A DNA stretch of 64,000 nucleotides, taken from the NCBI RefSeq assembly GCF_030372765.1, contig NZ_JAUCMW010000003.1:310001-374000 (forward strand). Direction: 5' to 3'. Every line of letters begins with the position of its first letter. Within the stretch, counting starts at the first letter, position 1. A model generated the notes under the pieces. That model was given only the letters and a program-made list of their open reading frames with translations, was not told the origin of the DNA and made no database searches. A program made the position numbers and the translations under genes. Positions 1-8,931 of the stretch are shown piece by piece. The DNA comes from Labilibaculum sp. K2S (GTDB lineage: Bacteria; Bacteroidota; Bacteroidia; Bacteroidales; Marinifilaceae).

Positions 1-475
1 GTTCGGCCTTGCTCATTAGCTGGCTGATTAATTCCTGCGAACATCCGGCAGCCACCAAATTGGCTTGATAACTTTCGGAGGTTTTCGCATGTTGTTCCAT
101 AAACAGAACCATTTTGGCTTGCGAATCTCTTACATTACTAATGTCATTAAAACCAAATTGATTTTGAACCGCGGTATTGCCTTTAAAGGCTTTGCGAACA
201 AAATAAGCTATGGTTTTGTAGGAATGGTTGCAGTCTGCCATGGCATCGAGTACCATTTGGGTGTGCTCGGCCATTTCATCAATAATTACCTGATCCGATT
301 TTTGTGCCATTACCGCGGCCAGTGAATCTTTAATTTTTGTTCCGTATTCCGGAGTAAAAGTGGAGTCGAATGCAATAAATGCATCCGAATCGTTGAGGTA
401 CATTTCAGCAACTACCCCTGCATATTCAAGAAGGCTTGCTTCCGGAATTTTAAATAATCTATCGTTTAAAGACAT
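1..475 (-). CDS. Unrecognised protein, N-terminal 158 residues (runs off the left edge)
   Basis: An open frame on the minus strand starts at an ATG at 475 and continues without a stop to base 1, so the C-terminus lies outside the window. The visible part begins MSLNDRLFKIPEASLLEYAG and has no signal peptide or membrane segment. It looks helical and mildly acidic (for example DSLAAVMAQKSDQVIIDEMA), which suggests a cytoplasmic alpha-helical bundle. I do not recognise the family. Its composition is ordinary for a protein, and the frame is clean over 158 codons, which supports it being real. A minus-strand terminator lies just upstream at 553-585, so the gene is probably transcribed from its own promoter between about 476 and 552. 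Confidence 0.75.
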   Translation of the reverse strand, partial: MSLNDRLFKIPEASLLEYAGVVAEMYLNDSDAFIAFDSTFTPEYGTKIKDSLAAVMAQKSDQVIIDEMAEHTQMVLDAMADCNHSYKTIAYFVRKAFKGNTAVQNQFGFNDISNVRDSQAKMVLFMEQHAKTSESYQANLVAAGCSQELISQLMSKAE

Positions 476-552
476 ATTTAAATTGTTTTTTAGTGTTTTT
501 AAAAATGTGAATGCTTATATATCCGGATTAATTGTCCGGTTATGAGAGGATG

Positions 553-585
553 AAAAAAAACGAACCAGAATCCTAATTTGGTTCG
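553..585 (-). terminator. Rho-independent terminator, minus strand
   Basis: Read on the minus strand, CGAACCA pairs with TGGTTCG across an 11-base loop and is followed directly by eight T. It would stop minus-strand transcription coming from the small ORF and repeat region before it enters the gene that starts at 475. Confidence 0.7.
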
Positions 586-656
586 GTTTTAATCGGGATT
601 AGCTGTATTTATTGAGCGGAGAAGTATCCGCATTTTGGGCGAATCTTACCCGAATT

Positions 657-831
657 TGGGCGGGCAATGCCTCATTTTGAAATGATTCTCCACAAATCGG
701 GCGGACAATGCCCCATCTCGGAATGGCTCTCCACAAATCGGGCGGACAATGCCCCACTTCGGAATGACTCTCCGCAAATCGGGCGGACAGTGCCCCATCT
801 CGGAATGACTCTCAGCAAATCGGGCGGACAG
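657..831. repeat. 41-bp tandem repeat, four full units plus a partial fifth
   Basis: Near-identical units start at 657, 698, 739, 780 and 821, exactly 41 bp apart. Each starts near CGGGCGGACAATGCCCCA and ends near CTCCACAAAT. Units 2 to 4 differ from each other at only a few bases. Unit 1 is more diverged, and the fifth breaks off after about 11 bases. The period is not a multiple of three, and all copies are GC-rich compared with the AT-rich surroundings. There are no unique spacers, so this is not a CRISPR array. Open frames that cross it on both strands are a by-product of a unit that lacks stop codons. Confidence 0.9.
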
Positions 832-915
832 TCCCGACAAAATTGCAAAGGCATTCCCGATTGTTTTGCTCTTTGCCTTAACTAAAGGCTCTTTTTGCAT
901 TTGTATTTATCCTGA

Positions 916-1041
916 TTAAAATGTCAAAGAATCCATTTGTAATTTTAAAACACCTCTATCAGTTAAAATTGCAATGTTTACTAGTTGTAAGCATTGCCAA
1001 TCTTCTTGTTGGTTTGTTGTATCTTCTGTGTTTTTTGCCAT
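916..1041 (-). CDS. Possible small protein, 41 residues
   Basis: A minus-strand ATG at 1041 opens a frame of 41 codons ending in TAA at 916-918. The product starts MAKNTEDTTNQQEDWQCLQL and continues with a short hydrophobic and basic stretch. It has no signal peptide and no family that I recognise. The amino-acid composition is protein-like and there is a downstream minus-strand terminator at 553-585, but the ribosome binding site is weak. It may be a real small gene co-transcribed with the repeat region, or chance. Confidence 0.35.
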   Translation of the reverse strand: MAKNTEDTTNQQEDWQCLQLVNIAILTDRGVLKLQMDSLTF

Positions 1042-1404
1042 TGTAAGTGGTTTTATCACAGTTATAAGCCGATGTGGAAATGTTTCAAATAACTAAATGC
1101 GACCGAACTTAAGTAAAATATATTATTTTACAGCCTGTCAAATGTGCCAAGTTATTTAAATTGCAGAATTTAACATTTTTTAAATGTTTTTGATAAGGGG
1201 AGGAGTGGAGATAAAAAGCTTCGTTTGGAGGTTTTTAATTGATAATCGATGGCATTTGCATCATTGGTGCCTCAATTGATTTATTGTTATGCCCCAAAAA
1301 GGGGGCATATTAATCCCATACGATACGTATCTCTCGTTATAACCGGCCTTGCATTTTTTAAGAAAAGCACGGTATTCATCTTTATTTTCGCCGGGTAACA
1401 GTCT
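1042..1404. other. Intergenic region with a GC-rich hairpin
   Basis: No convincing gene is visible between the small ORF and the histidine kinase. A hairpin at 1289-1308 (ATGCCCC and GGGGCAT around a six-base loop) has no T tract on either side, so it is not a classical terminator. It may mark the 3' end or a processing site of the kinase mRNA. The stretch just after the kinase stop also reads briefly as protein-like on the minus strand (about 1284-1400), but it has no start codon of its own. Confidence 0.5.
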
Positions 1405-3795
1405 TTATTGCATTAAGTAGCTACTTGTTAAAGCAAGTAATTTTTCTTTTTTTATTGGTTTTGAAATAAAATCGTTGCAGCCAGCAGCTATCGCTTCTTC
1501 TTTCTCCTGAGATGTTGTGTATGCTGTCTGTGCAATAATGGGTAGGCTGTACTTCAATTGTCTGATTTTTTTTGTGGCATCGATACCGTTCATTACCGGC
1601 ATTTTAATGTCCATAAGAATTAAGTCAATTTGATTATTGGTTTTACAAATCTCTATGGCTTCTTTTCCATTTTTTGCGTGAAGGATTGTTAATTTGTCAT
1701 CAAACTCAGAAAGAAGAATTTCTAAAAACAGGAAATTAACGTCTTCGTCTTCGGCAACCAAAATAGTATAATTCCTTGTTTTGTTTGAATTTGGAATGGG
1801 ACTGCTTGGTGTATGGTTTATGGTTTGTTCTATTGCCTTATAAGGCAGGCTCACATAAAATGTTGTCCCTTTCCCTTTTTCCGATTCCAAAGTGATTTTT
1901 CCACCCAGAAGTTCTGCGTTTTCTTTGGCTATTGATAAACCTAAGCCTAAACCTCCAACATTTTGAGAGACTTCTTTATCTTCCTGTGAAAATCGTTCAA
2001 AAACAAGTTCTTGCTTTTCGGGATGTATTCCAATGCCTGTATCTTTCAAATATATTACGATCTTATCATCCTGCAAAGTATATCCCAGTTCTATGAATCC
2101 GTCTTGCGTAAATTTTAATGCATTCTCCAATAAATTACTAACGATCCGGTTCAGCTTATAGGGATCGGTGAGCAGGGTACTTTTGCTGTTGGGAAGACCC
2201 ATTTTTAGAGATAAGGGCGTATGGTTTTTTTTTGCCTTTTTTTCGAATATTGTGAATAATTCCGATAAGAATTCATTTAGACACAATTCCTCTATTTGAG
2301 GTTTTACTTGTTTTGTTCCAAGTGCAGAAATTTCAAGAATATCATCGATAATGTGAAGTAACTGATTTCCGCTGCTTTGAATGATTTGGATGTAGTATTG
2401 TCTTTTCGCATTTGTAATATTCTGTTCATTTAATAAATCTGAAAATCCGAGAATTCCATTCATCGGTGTTCGGATTTCATGCGACATATTATTAATGAAT
2501 TCAGTTTTTAGACGGTCACTTTCTTCAGCTTTTTCTTTTGCTGTTTTAAGTTCGTATTCGGTTTTTTTCTGATCTGTAATGTCCCTAAATTCTACAACCC
2601 GAATATTTTTTCCTCCATATGGAATTTGGCGGGCTTCTAATCTTATCGGGTATTCATCTCCATTTTTCCGCAAGCCAATACTATAATACGGGTTTTCGTA
2701 TTCGCTTAAGATATTTTCCATAACAAGCTCACGTTCCTGCTCAGCGATCAGCAACAATCCATTCATTCCAATTAGCTCTTCAGTAGAATAGCCGGTTATG
2801 GCAACAAGTCCCTGATTGCAGTCTAAAATCATTCCCTTGTCGTGTATGGCAATTCCCCCAAAGGAAGCATTATGGAGCGTTTTAAACCGTTTTTCACTTT
2901 TTTCTGCTGTTTCTATAGCTGATAATAATTCTTCATTTTGGACTTGATATTCTTCGTTAAGAACTAGGTATTCTTCATTTTGTTCCTGAAGAAGAGTCTC
3001 TGCAATTTTTTTATCGGTAATATCTTCAACACTCGACCATATAAGTTCCTGATCATCTTTTTTAATCATTTTCCCATGCAATCGAATTGGGATTAGTTTT
3101 CCCGATTTGTGAATGTATTCTTTTTCGTAAGGACCATAAGCTCCGGTTTTTCTTAGCGAAACTAATTGAAGTTTTTCCAGCTTGGTATATTTCTCAGGAG
3201 TAATATCCCAATACGTTAATTTCAGCGTTTCTTCGATTGAGTAGCCAATGATATTTGCATATACTTCGTTAGCCTCTACCAATTCGCCGTTAAGTTTGGT
3301 TAGAACCAAACCAATTGGAGACTCAAGGAAAAGCATTTGAGTGAATTTTTCGCTTTGGATGGCCTGCTCTTTCGTACGTAAAATTTCTTGGTGTTTTTGG
3401 TGTAATTCTTTTGATTGAGCTACTATTATTTCTTGATTTTTTTGTTTTGAAGCAATTTCTGCTGACAGCCATTTTTTGATTAGAATCGTTAAAATTACAA
3501 TGGCTGCAATAAGGGTGATCATTTTTGGAATAAACACAATTTTAGCCTGGGCTAAATATTGGAATATTTCAATCGGAATTATTTCGGAAAGCGATGTATA
3601 CCAGGCGCCAAAATAGATGCTTTCGAAAAGAGTACGGAAAGCATCAATCGATAAAACAATAAGAAGTAATTTCAATAATTTGTCTGACTTACCAAGTAAT
3701 CTTATTTTTCGGACATAAAATATAAGGATGTAAGACCAGATTAGTACCAATAGCCAATAGGTAATTGGTGTAGCAAATTTAAAAAAATAGTCCAT
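1405..3795 (-). CDS. Membrane-anchored PAS-PAS hybrid histidine kinase with a C-terminal receiver
   Basis: A 796-residue sensor kinase. About three to four hydrophobic segments occupy residues 10-110 (an inner-membrane anchor with little periplasmic loop). A coiled coil follows, then two PAS domains (roughly 145-270 and 300-415), separated by a Glu-rich helix. The dimerisation box SHEIRTPMNGILGF carries the phospho-acceptor His439. A HATPase domain with a DTGIGI box and a GLGLGLSIAK box follows, then a receiver domain with LILMDIKMPVMNG and the phospho-acceptor Asp729. There is no DNA-binding domain, so a partner response regulator must sit elsewhere, or the protein ends in a phosphorelay. 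It faces away from the GH51 gene at 4433 and has no obvious link to sugar use. The stimulus is unknown. Confidence 0.93.
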   Translation of the reverse strand: MDYFFKFATPITYWLLVLIWSYILIFYVRKIRLLGKSDKLLKLLLIVLSIDAFRTLFESIYFGAWYTSLSEIIPIEIFQYLAQAKIVFIPKMITLIAAIVILTILIKKWLSAEIASKQKNQEIIVAQSKELHQKHQEILRTKEQAIQSEKFTQMLFLESPIGLVLTKLNGELVEANEVYANIIGYSIEETLKLTYWDITPEKYTKLEKLQLVSLRKTGAYGPYEKEYIHKSGKLIPIRLHGKMIKKDDQELIWSSVEDITDKKIAETLLQEQNEEYLVLNEEYQVQNEELLSAIETAEKSEKRFKTLHNASFGGIAIHDKGMILDCNQGLVAITGYSTEELIGMNGLLLIAEQERELVMENILSEYENPYYSIGLRKNGDEYPIRLEARQIPYGGKNIRVVEFRDITDQKKTEYELKTAKEKAEESDRLKTEFINNMSHEIRTPMNGILGFSDLLNEQNITNAKRQYYIQIIQSSGNQLLHIIDDILEISALGTKQVKPQIEELCLNEFLSELFTIFEKKAKKNHTPLSLKMGLPNSKSTLLTDPYKLNRIVSNLLENALKFTQDGFIELGYTLQDDKIVIYLKDTGIGIHPEKQELVFERFSQEDKEVSQNVGGLGLGLSIAKENAELLGGKITLESEKGKGTTFYVSLPYKAIEQTINHTPSSPIPNSNKTRNYTILVAEDEDVNFLFLEILLSEFDDKLTILHAKNGKEAIEICKTNNQIDLILMDIKMPVMNGIDATKKIRQLKYSLPIIAQTAYTTSQEKEEAIAAGCNDFISKPIKKEKLLALTSSYLMQ

Positions 3796-4432
3796 ATTAT
3801 TTGTTTTGTGTTAATACAGCTGTTGATTATTCTACCTAAGATATTCATTTTTTTTTAATATGCTGTTGATGATGTTATTGAAAAAGAGTTGCTGTTTGTT
3901 GTCGTTTATGTTTTATTGTGCTTGATGCGGGGGAGAAGAGGGGCTTTGTGCCGGTTTAATATAATCCTGTAATTTAGGTGTTTTTTATTTGCAGAAAGAA
4001 ATAGAAGAGGGGGCAATCGGAGTCATTGGTTTGTCTCTTCTCATTTTTTTAGTTCGTATTTTAATTCATGCTTGCATTGTTGCCAATTTCAGATTTTAAG
4101 GAGTTTTAAATTGGATACTTATTGCGAATTTTCAGTGGAATGAATCGATTTATAGACACGTAATAATTTCCTAAAAAATAAAAATTATCACTATGCCGGA
4201 CGAAGGCAAAGAGATTTTTTTAAAGAGTTTATAACCTGCGTTATTAATGAGTTATAATACATGCTTTTTTACAGTTTTTAATTAAAAAGTCTAAAATACT
4301 TTTATTATATTTATGAGCGTTTTATGACCAATGAAAATGAGGTGGTAAGTGAAATATTTGTCAACTAATTTATCTCATGCATGGGGTCTCATTATTTAAT
4401 TGAAAACCAATATCTAATTAAATATTTTTCGT
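3796..4432. promoter_or_regulatory. Divergent intergenic region (kinase / GH51)
   Basis: These 637 bases hold no convincing gene. They must contain the promoter of the leftward kinase and that of the rightward GH51 gene. The clearest element is the AraR-type palindrome at 4286-4302, followed three bases later by a TATATTTA element (4306-4313) that resembles the Bacteroidota -7 box TAnnTTTG. Confidence 0.55.
4286..4302 (+). promoter_or_regulatory. Predicted AraR operator upstream of the exported GH51
   Basis: The 17-bp sequence AAAGTCTAAAATACTTT has inverted AAAGT/ACTTT ends. It matches the sites in front of araR (20041) and araA (20817, 20904). A -7-like TATATTTA follows immediately, so a bound repressor would cover the core promoter. 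Operator identity is inferred from repetition next to araR and the arabinose genes; no binding has been shown here. Confidence 0.7.
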
Positions 4433-5965
4433 ATGAAAAAAAATACAATTTATTCAATTCTACTTTTTTCCTTAATCAGCTTTAGTGCGATTGGGCAAAA
4501 TACAATGACGGTTCATACCGATCTTGCAAAAACAAAAATTAACAAAGAAATCTACGGGCATTTTGCTGAACATTTGGGGCATTGCATTTATGGTGGAATT
4601 TATGTTGGTGAAGATTCTCAAATTCCGAATGTAAAAGGATTTCGGGAAGATGTAGTGGGTGCACTTCTGGATATGAAGATTCCTTTGCTGCGTTGGCCCG
4701 GTGGTTGTTTTGCTGATACATATCACTGGAAAGACGGTATCGGCCCCAGGCAGCAAAGACCTTCTATGGTGAATATTCATTGGGGAGGAGTTACCGAGGA
4801 TAATAGTTTTGGGACTCATGAATTTCTTGATTTTTGTAAATTGATTAAAGCGGAACCATATATTAATTTGAATGTTGGATCGGGAACGGTTCAGGAGGCT
4901 TCGGAGTGGGTTGAATATGTTACTTCGAAAAATATTAGTCCGATGACCGATCTACGAAAGAAAAACGGACAGGAAGAGCCTTGGAATGTTAAGTTTTGGG
5001 GAATAGGCAACGAAAATTGGGGTTGCGGCGGCAATATGACTCCGGAATACTATGCTGATTTGTACAATCGATTTGCTTCGTATTGTGGTGGTAATTTGTA
5101 TCGTATTGCCGGCGGACCTAATGTTGATGATTACAATTGGATGGATGTATTGATGAAGAAAACAACCCGCCACCGTCATTTGGTTCAAGGTGTTTCGCTT
5201 CATAGTTATACATTTACAACAAGCTGGGAAGATAAAGGATCGGCTACAGAATTTGATGAAAGCGGTTGGTTTGCTGATTTGAAAAATACCCTGAAGATGG
5301 AAACGCTGATTCAGGAGCATTCAAAAATCATGGACAAATACGATCCTGAGAAAAAAATTGGTTTGATTGTAGATGAGTGGGGAAACTGGTTTGATGTTGA
5401 ACCTGGTACAAATCCAGGATTCCTTTATCAGCAAAACACACTTCGTGATGCATTGGTTGCGGGGATTAATCTGAATCTTTTTAATAATCATGCCGATCGT
5501 GTTGCTATGGCTAATATTGCGCAGGCTGTTAATGTGCTGCAATCGGTTATTTTAACCAAAGAGGATGAAATGGTATTAACACCTACTTATTATGTGTTTA
5601 AAATGTACAGTGTACATCAGGATGCTACTTTGATTCCTACAGATTTGAAATGTGAAAATTATGAGTTTAACGGGAAGTCAATTCCTGCAGTAAATGCTTC
5701 GGCTTCGACTAAAGATGGTGTTGTGTCTGTTACTTTTTGTAATTTAAATCCAAACAAGAAGGAAAGTATCGATCTGACACTGGCCGGACAAGAATTTAAA
5801 AGTGCAACAGGACAGATTATTACCAGCAAAAATATGAATGATTGTAATGATTTTGGGAAAGATGAAATAGTGAAGATTAATTCGTTTGAGGTAAAAAAAC
5901 CAAAAAATGGAAAACTTAGTATTGATTTGCCTGCTAAATCAGTTGTTTTGATACAATTAAAATAG
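4433..5965 (+). CDS. Exported alpha-L-arabinofuranosidase, GH51
   Basis: A 510-residue retaining glycosidase that removes terminal alpha-L-arabinofuranose from arabinan, arabinoxylan or arabino-oligosaccharides. It starts with a signal peptide ([21 protein letters not shown] then Q), so it acts in the periplasm or outside. The GH51 hallmarks are all visible: [20 protein letters not shown] near the N-terminus, [20 protein letters not shown], the acid/base Glu194 in GNEN, and the nucleophile Glu315 in VDEWGNW. A beta-sandwich C-terminal domain follows. It is monocistronic, with an AraR-type operator upstream and a strong terminator directly after it. It therefore seems to be controlled by intracellular arabinose and not by the HTCS that flanks the neighbouring locus. 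It is a divergent paralogue of the GH51 encoded at 6240-7847. Confidence 0.95.
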   Translation: MKKNTIYSILLFSLISFSAIGQNTMTVHTDLAKTKINKEIYGHFAEHLGHCIYGGIYVGEDSQIPNVKGFREDVVGALLDMKIPLLRWPGGCFADTYHWKDGIGPRQQRPSMVNIHWGGVTEDNSFGTHEFLDFCKLIKAEPYINLNVGSGTVQEASEWVEYVTSKNISPMTDLRKKNGQEEPWNVKFWGIGNENWGCGGNMTPEYYADLYNRFASYCGGNLYRIAGGPNVDDYNWMDVLMKKTTRHRHLVQGVSLHSYTFTTSWEDKGSATEFDESGWFADLKNTLKMETLIQEHSKIMDKYDPEKKIGLIVDEWGNWFDVEPGTNPGFLYQQNTLRDALVAGINLNLFNNHADRVAMANIAQAVNVLQSVILTKEDEMVLTPTYYVFKMYSVHQDATLIPTDLKCENYEFNGKSIPAVNASASTKDGVVSVTFCNLNPNKKESIDLTLAGQEFKSATGQIITSKNMNDCNDFGKDEIVKINSFEVKKPKNGKLSIDLPAKSVVLIQLK

Positions 5966-5982
5966 AATTAATTCAATATACC

Positions 5983-6020
5983 AAAAGGGTGCTGTTACAA
6001 TTGTGACAGCACCCTTTTTT
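5983..6020 (+). terminator. Rho-independent terminator after GH51
   Basis: GGGTGCTGT pairs perfectly with ACAGCACCC. The pairing extends inward through TACA/TGTG with one G-U pair. A run of A precedes it and six T follow it. Confidence 0.93.
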
Positions 6021-6177
6021 GTTGAATCGCTGTTCCTGTGTATAAAAGTGTGCGTCTGAAAGATTAGGTGATTTTGATTCTGAACGAAGCTGAGGAAATC
6101 ATTTCTGTATTCTTTTGAAAGGAGGGTATTCCAATTCCTGAAAGGAGTAAGGGATTCAAATTAGTTACGGGTATTAT

Positions 6178-6215
6178 AAAAAAAGAGATGAGAATTAATT
6201 CTAATTCTCATCTCT
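6178..6215 (-). terminator. Rho-independent terminator of the arabinan operon
   Basis: A perfect 14-bp stem (AGAGATGAGAATTA with TAATTCTCATCTCT) closes a four-base loop. On the minus strand it is followed by a T run. It ends the leftward operon whose last gene is the GH51 at 6240-7847. Confidence 0.92.
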
Positions 6216-6239
6216 AACTATAAACTTTGAACAAATGTA

Positions 6240-7847
6240 TTACTTCACTATCGAGCCTTTAATCATGGTAAAAGAATGTGCCGGAAAATCGTAAGTGATT
6301 TTATCGGTTTTCTTCACTTTTAAAGAAGACTTTTTCTTTGTCTCTACGCTTGTTTTCCCGAAGTCATTTTCAGATTTAATGTCAGGACCATTTATTTCGT
6401 ACACCTCAAATTCGCCGTCAAAAATTCCTTCCTGACAAAGTAAATCTGTTGTAATTGCCTTGTCTTTATTCCGGTTCATTACGCAAACAATTACTTCGCC
6501 GTTGTTATAGGTAGCCGAAACATCCAAAAATGGAACGTCTTTTTGAATGGTTGTTGATTCGCCCAATCCTATGAAAAATTTGCCCGTGTCATATGTCTCA
6601 CAATCAACATGAACATCCAGAGAGGTTCCTTTTACATTGTTGGCAAATAATTGAATAGGATAGAAGATGGTTTGCTTAAACATTCCTTTTTCGGATGTGA
6701 ATATAGGCGCAATAACGTTAACCAATTGTGCCATATTCGCCATTTTCACGATATCTGCATTACGGATAAATGCATTTAAAAAGCCTGAAATAACCAGTGC
6801 ATCTTCTAAATTGTAGCGTTCTTCGAGCGCTTTGGTACCTGCCATGGTTTCTTCTCCTCGGGCACGATACCAAATGTTGTATTCATCCCAGGCAATATAA
6901 ATTGGCGGGCGGTTTCCCCGGTCTGCATTTTGCATTTCGCGGTCAATCAAACCTTTTACAACACGGGTTCGTTCTTCCAGAACTAAAGGAGAGGAAACAA
7001 AATTGTAATAATTGTTTTCAACATTACCAACATACATATGCAAGGCTAAATAATCAATTACATCACGCAATTCGTGAAGTACTTTTTCGTTCCATTCGTT
7101 GGGATCGGCGTTGGGGCGGTAGTTTGACGAACCGGCTGCTATCAGCTTAATTTCCGGAGATGTTAGTTTCATCAATTTAGCTGCCTCTCTTGCTTTTTTA
7201 CTGTAATCTTCAGCATTTAGATGACCCATCTGCCAAAATCCATCCATTTCATTTCCCAGACTCCAGTATTTAATGTTGTATGGCTCTTCGTGACCATTCT
7301 TTTTCCGGAGTTCAGCATAATAGGGACCGCTTTTAACGTTACAATACTCTACCCATTCCTGGGCTTCCTTTATTGTTCCTGTTCCCATATTTACCGAAAA
7401 ATAGGGTTCTGTACCCATTCTTTTGGCATAAGCCATAAATTCATCTGTTCCAAAGCGGTTGCTTTCCAAACGCGACCAAGCCAATTCCATTCTGGCAGGA
7501 CGATCATCTTTTGGCCCGATACCATCTTTCCAGTTGTAGTTCGAAACAAAGTTTCCTCCCGGGTAACGGGTAATCGATACATTCAGCTCTTTTACTGCAT
7601 CCAGTACATCCAAACGAATTCCGTTTTCATCGGAAAGAGGAGAATTTTCTTCGTAAATACCTCCGTATACACAACGACCCAAATGTTCTACGAAATTCCC
7701 GTAGATATTTTTATCTACTTCACCAATGGTTCGGTCTACATCTATTTTGATGCGTGCATTTTGTGCTGATAATGTTTGCGTACCCACCAGAATTGTCAGC
7801 GAGCTTAGAACAGCAATTACATATCTTTTTGATTTTATAATCTTCAT
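6240..7847 (-). CDS. Exported alpha-L-arabinofuranosidase, GH51 (operon member)
   Basis: A 535-residue GH51 enzyme with an N-terminal signal peptide ending near LSAQ29. It shows NIYGNFVEHLGRCVYGGIY, RYPGGNFVSNYNWKDGIGP, the acid/base Glu200 in SLGNEMDG, and the nucleophile Glu322 in AWDEYNIWYR. It is the last gene of a leftward operon SusC-SusD-GH43-GH43-GH51, with a 27-bp gap to its GH43 neighbour and a strong terminator downstream. Together with the two GH43 enzymes it would finish arabinan breakdown by releasing single arabinose units in the periplasm. Compared with the GH51 at 4433, the SLGNEMDG and AWDEYNIWYR motifs are closer to the classic arabinan and arabino-oligosaccharide branch. 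Exact linkage preference cannot be read from sequence. Confidence 0.95.
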   Translation of the reverse strand: MKIIKSKRYVIAVLSSLTILVGTQTLSAQNARIKIDVDRTIGEVDKNIYGNFVEHLGRCVYGGIYEENSPLSDENGIRLDVLDAVKELNVSITRYPGGNFVSNYNWKDGIGPKDDRPARMELAWSRLESNRFGTDEFMAYAKRMGTEPYFSVNMGTGTIKEAQEWVEYCNVKSGPYYAELRKKNGHEEPYNIKYWSLGNEMDGFWQMGHLNAEDYSKKAREAAKLMKLTSPEIKLIAAGSSNYRPNADPNEWNEKVLHELRDVIDYLALHMYVGNVENNYYNFVSSPLVLEERTRVVKGLIDREMQNADRGNRPPIYIAWDEYNIWYRARGEETMAGTKALEERYNLEDALVISGFLNAFIRNADIVKMANMAQLVNVIAPIFTSEKGMFKQTIFYPIQLFANNVKGTSLDVHVDCETYDTGKFFIGLGESTTIQKDVPFLDVSATYNNGEVIVCVMNRNKDKAITTDLLCQEGIFDGEFEVYEINGPDIKSENDFGKTSVETKKKSSLKVKKTDKITYDFPAHSFTMIKGSIVK

Positions 7848-7874
7848 ATTTACAGCTTTATTTTGTATTGTGTT

Positions 7875-8909
7875 TTATAATTTAACGCTTGGCCACTGAT
7901 CTTTATCCCAGGTAATTTCTTTGATTAAGAGTTTTGGATTGCCATTATCAGAAGCATCATAAGCATGGAAAACTAAATAGTCGGTTCCATCAAAACTTAC
8001 AGTTGCATTGTGTCCAAGTCCGTACCAATCCTTATTTCCTGATAAAAGAATGGTGCCACCTCCTGTATTCATTGGTTTGTTGTCTTTATCCAGATAGGGA
8101 CCAGTTATAATTTTTGATCGGCCAACAATCATTTTATAGTTGCTGTTTACACCTTTACAGCAGTAATCAATAGATGCGAAAAGGTAGTAGTACCCGTCTT
8201 TTTTAAAAATAAACGGAGCTTCTATGGCATTTCCTCCTGCATCTACAGGATTGTTGTCAATTGCCGGAGGATTGGGTAAACGAGAATCTTCTTTACGAGA
8301 GGCTATGGTTGGAATTTCCGTTAAATCATCGTCTACCGACATTGCATCATCGGAAAGTTTTACCAATTTGATTCCATCCCAAAAAGAACCAAAACTTAGG
8401 AATGCCTGTCCTTGTTCATCTACAATTAAATTGGGATCAATGGCATTCCAATTTGTTTTGTTTGGAAAAGACTGGATGATTTTGCCATGATCAACCCATT
8501 TAAAATCAGGATCACTTGTATCTAATGTTTTATTCGTTGCCAAGCCAATGCAAGAGGTGTTTTTACCAAATGCGGAAACGGAATAGAATAAGTAATACTG
8601 TCCTTTGTAAAATGAAATGTCAGGAGCCCAAATATGACCTTTAAAACCATCAACAGCTTCAACAGCCCATTTTGGAGCATTGTCAAATACAGGTTTCTCT
8701 ACTGTCCAATTTTTCATATCCGTTGAGGACCAAACATTGATTCCCCATCCAGTACTAAACAAATAGAACGTATCATTCTCGCGGATCATTACCGGATCGT
8801 GAACGGAAATTTTATTTTGTCCAACAGATATTTGAGTAAACAGTAATAAACTTGCAAAAATGAACAATCTCACAAACGTCTTACTAATTTTTATAGATAA
8901 TTTTTGCAT
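7875..8909 (-). CDS. Secreted GH43 arabinan-active enzyme (endo-1,5-alpha-L-arabinanase type)
   Basis: A 344-residue single-domain five-bladed propeller enzyme with a signal peptide (cleavage near SVGQ31). The three GH43 carboxylates are visible: the general base Asp38 in SVHDPV, the pKa modulator Asp158 in NAIDPN, and the general acid Glu230 in AIEAPF. The HIWAPDISF motif and the NWNAIDPN loop are typical of endo-arabinanases, which cut alpha-1,5-linked arabinan internally, though exo-acting relatives exist. It lies between another GH43 and GH51 with gaps of 22 and 27 bp, so co-transcription is almost certain. There is no accessory binding domain. The signal is type I, so it is probably periplasmic and acts on imported oligosaccharides. 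Confidence 0.9.
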   Translation of the reverse strand: MQKLSIKISKTFVRLFIFASLLLFTQISVGQNKISVHDPVMIRENDTFYLFSTGWGINVWSSTDMKNWTVEKPVFDNAPKWAVEAVDGFKGHIWAPDISFYKGQYYLFYSVSAFGKNTSCIGLATNKTLDTSDPDFKWVDHGKIIQSFPNKTNWNAIDPNLIVDEQGQAFLSFGSFWDGIKLVKLSDDAMSVDDDLTEIPTIASRKEDSRLPNPPAIDNNPVDAGGNAIEAPFIFKKDGYYYLFASIDYCCKGVNSNYKMIVGRSKIITGPYLDKDNKPMNTGGGTILLSGNKDWYGLGHNATVSFDGTDYLVFHAYDASDNGNPKLLIKEITWDKDQWPSVKL

Positions 8910-8931
8910 TGTAATACAGATTTTGTAACTA

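Noticed and set aside
657-831. CRISPR-like array
   Set aside because: The units follow each other without unique spacers, and no cas genes are in the window.
646-900. Open frames of 60-84 residues on both strands across the 41-bp repeat
   Set aside because: The repeat unit has no stop in several frames, so overlapping ORFs arise automatically. With a 41-bp period the frame shifts from unit to unit and no consistent peptide repeat is formed.
7221-7769. 182-residue plus-strand ORF
   Set aside because: It lies fully inside, and antisense to, the well-supported GH51 gene and has no recognisable features.
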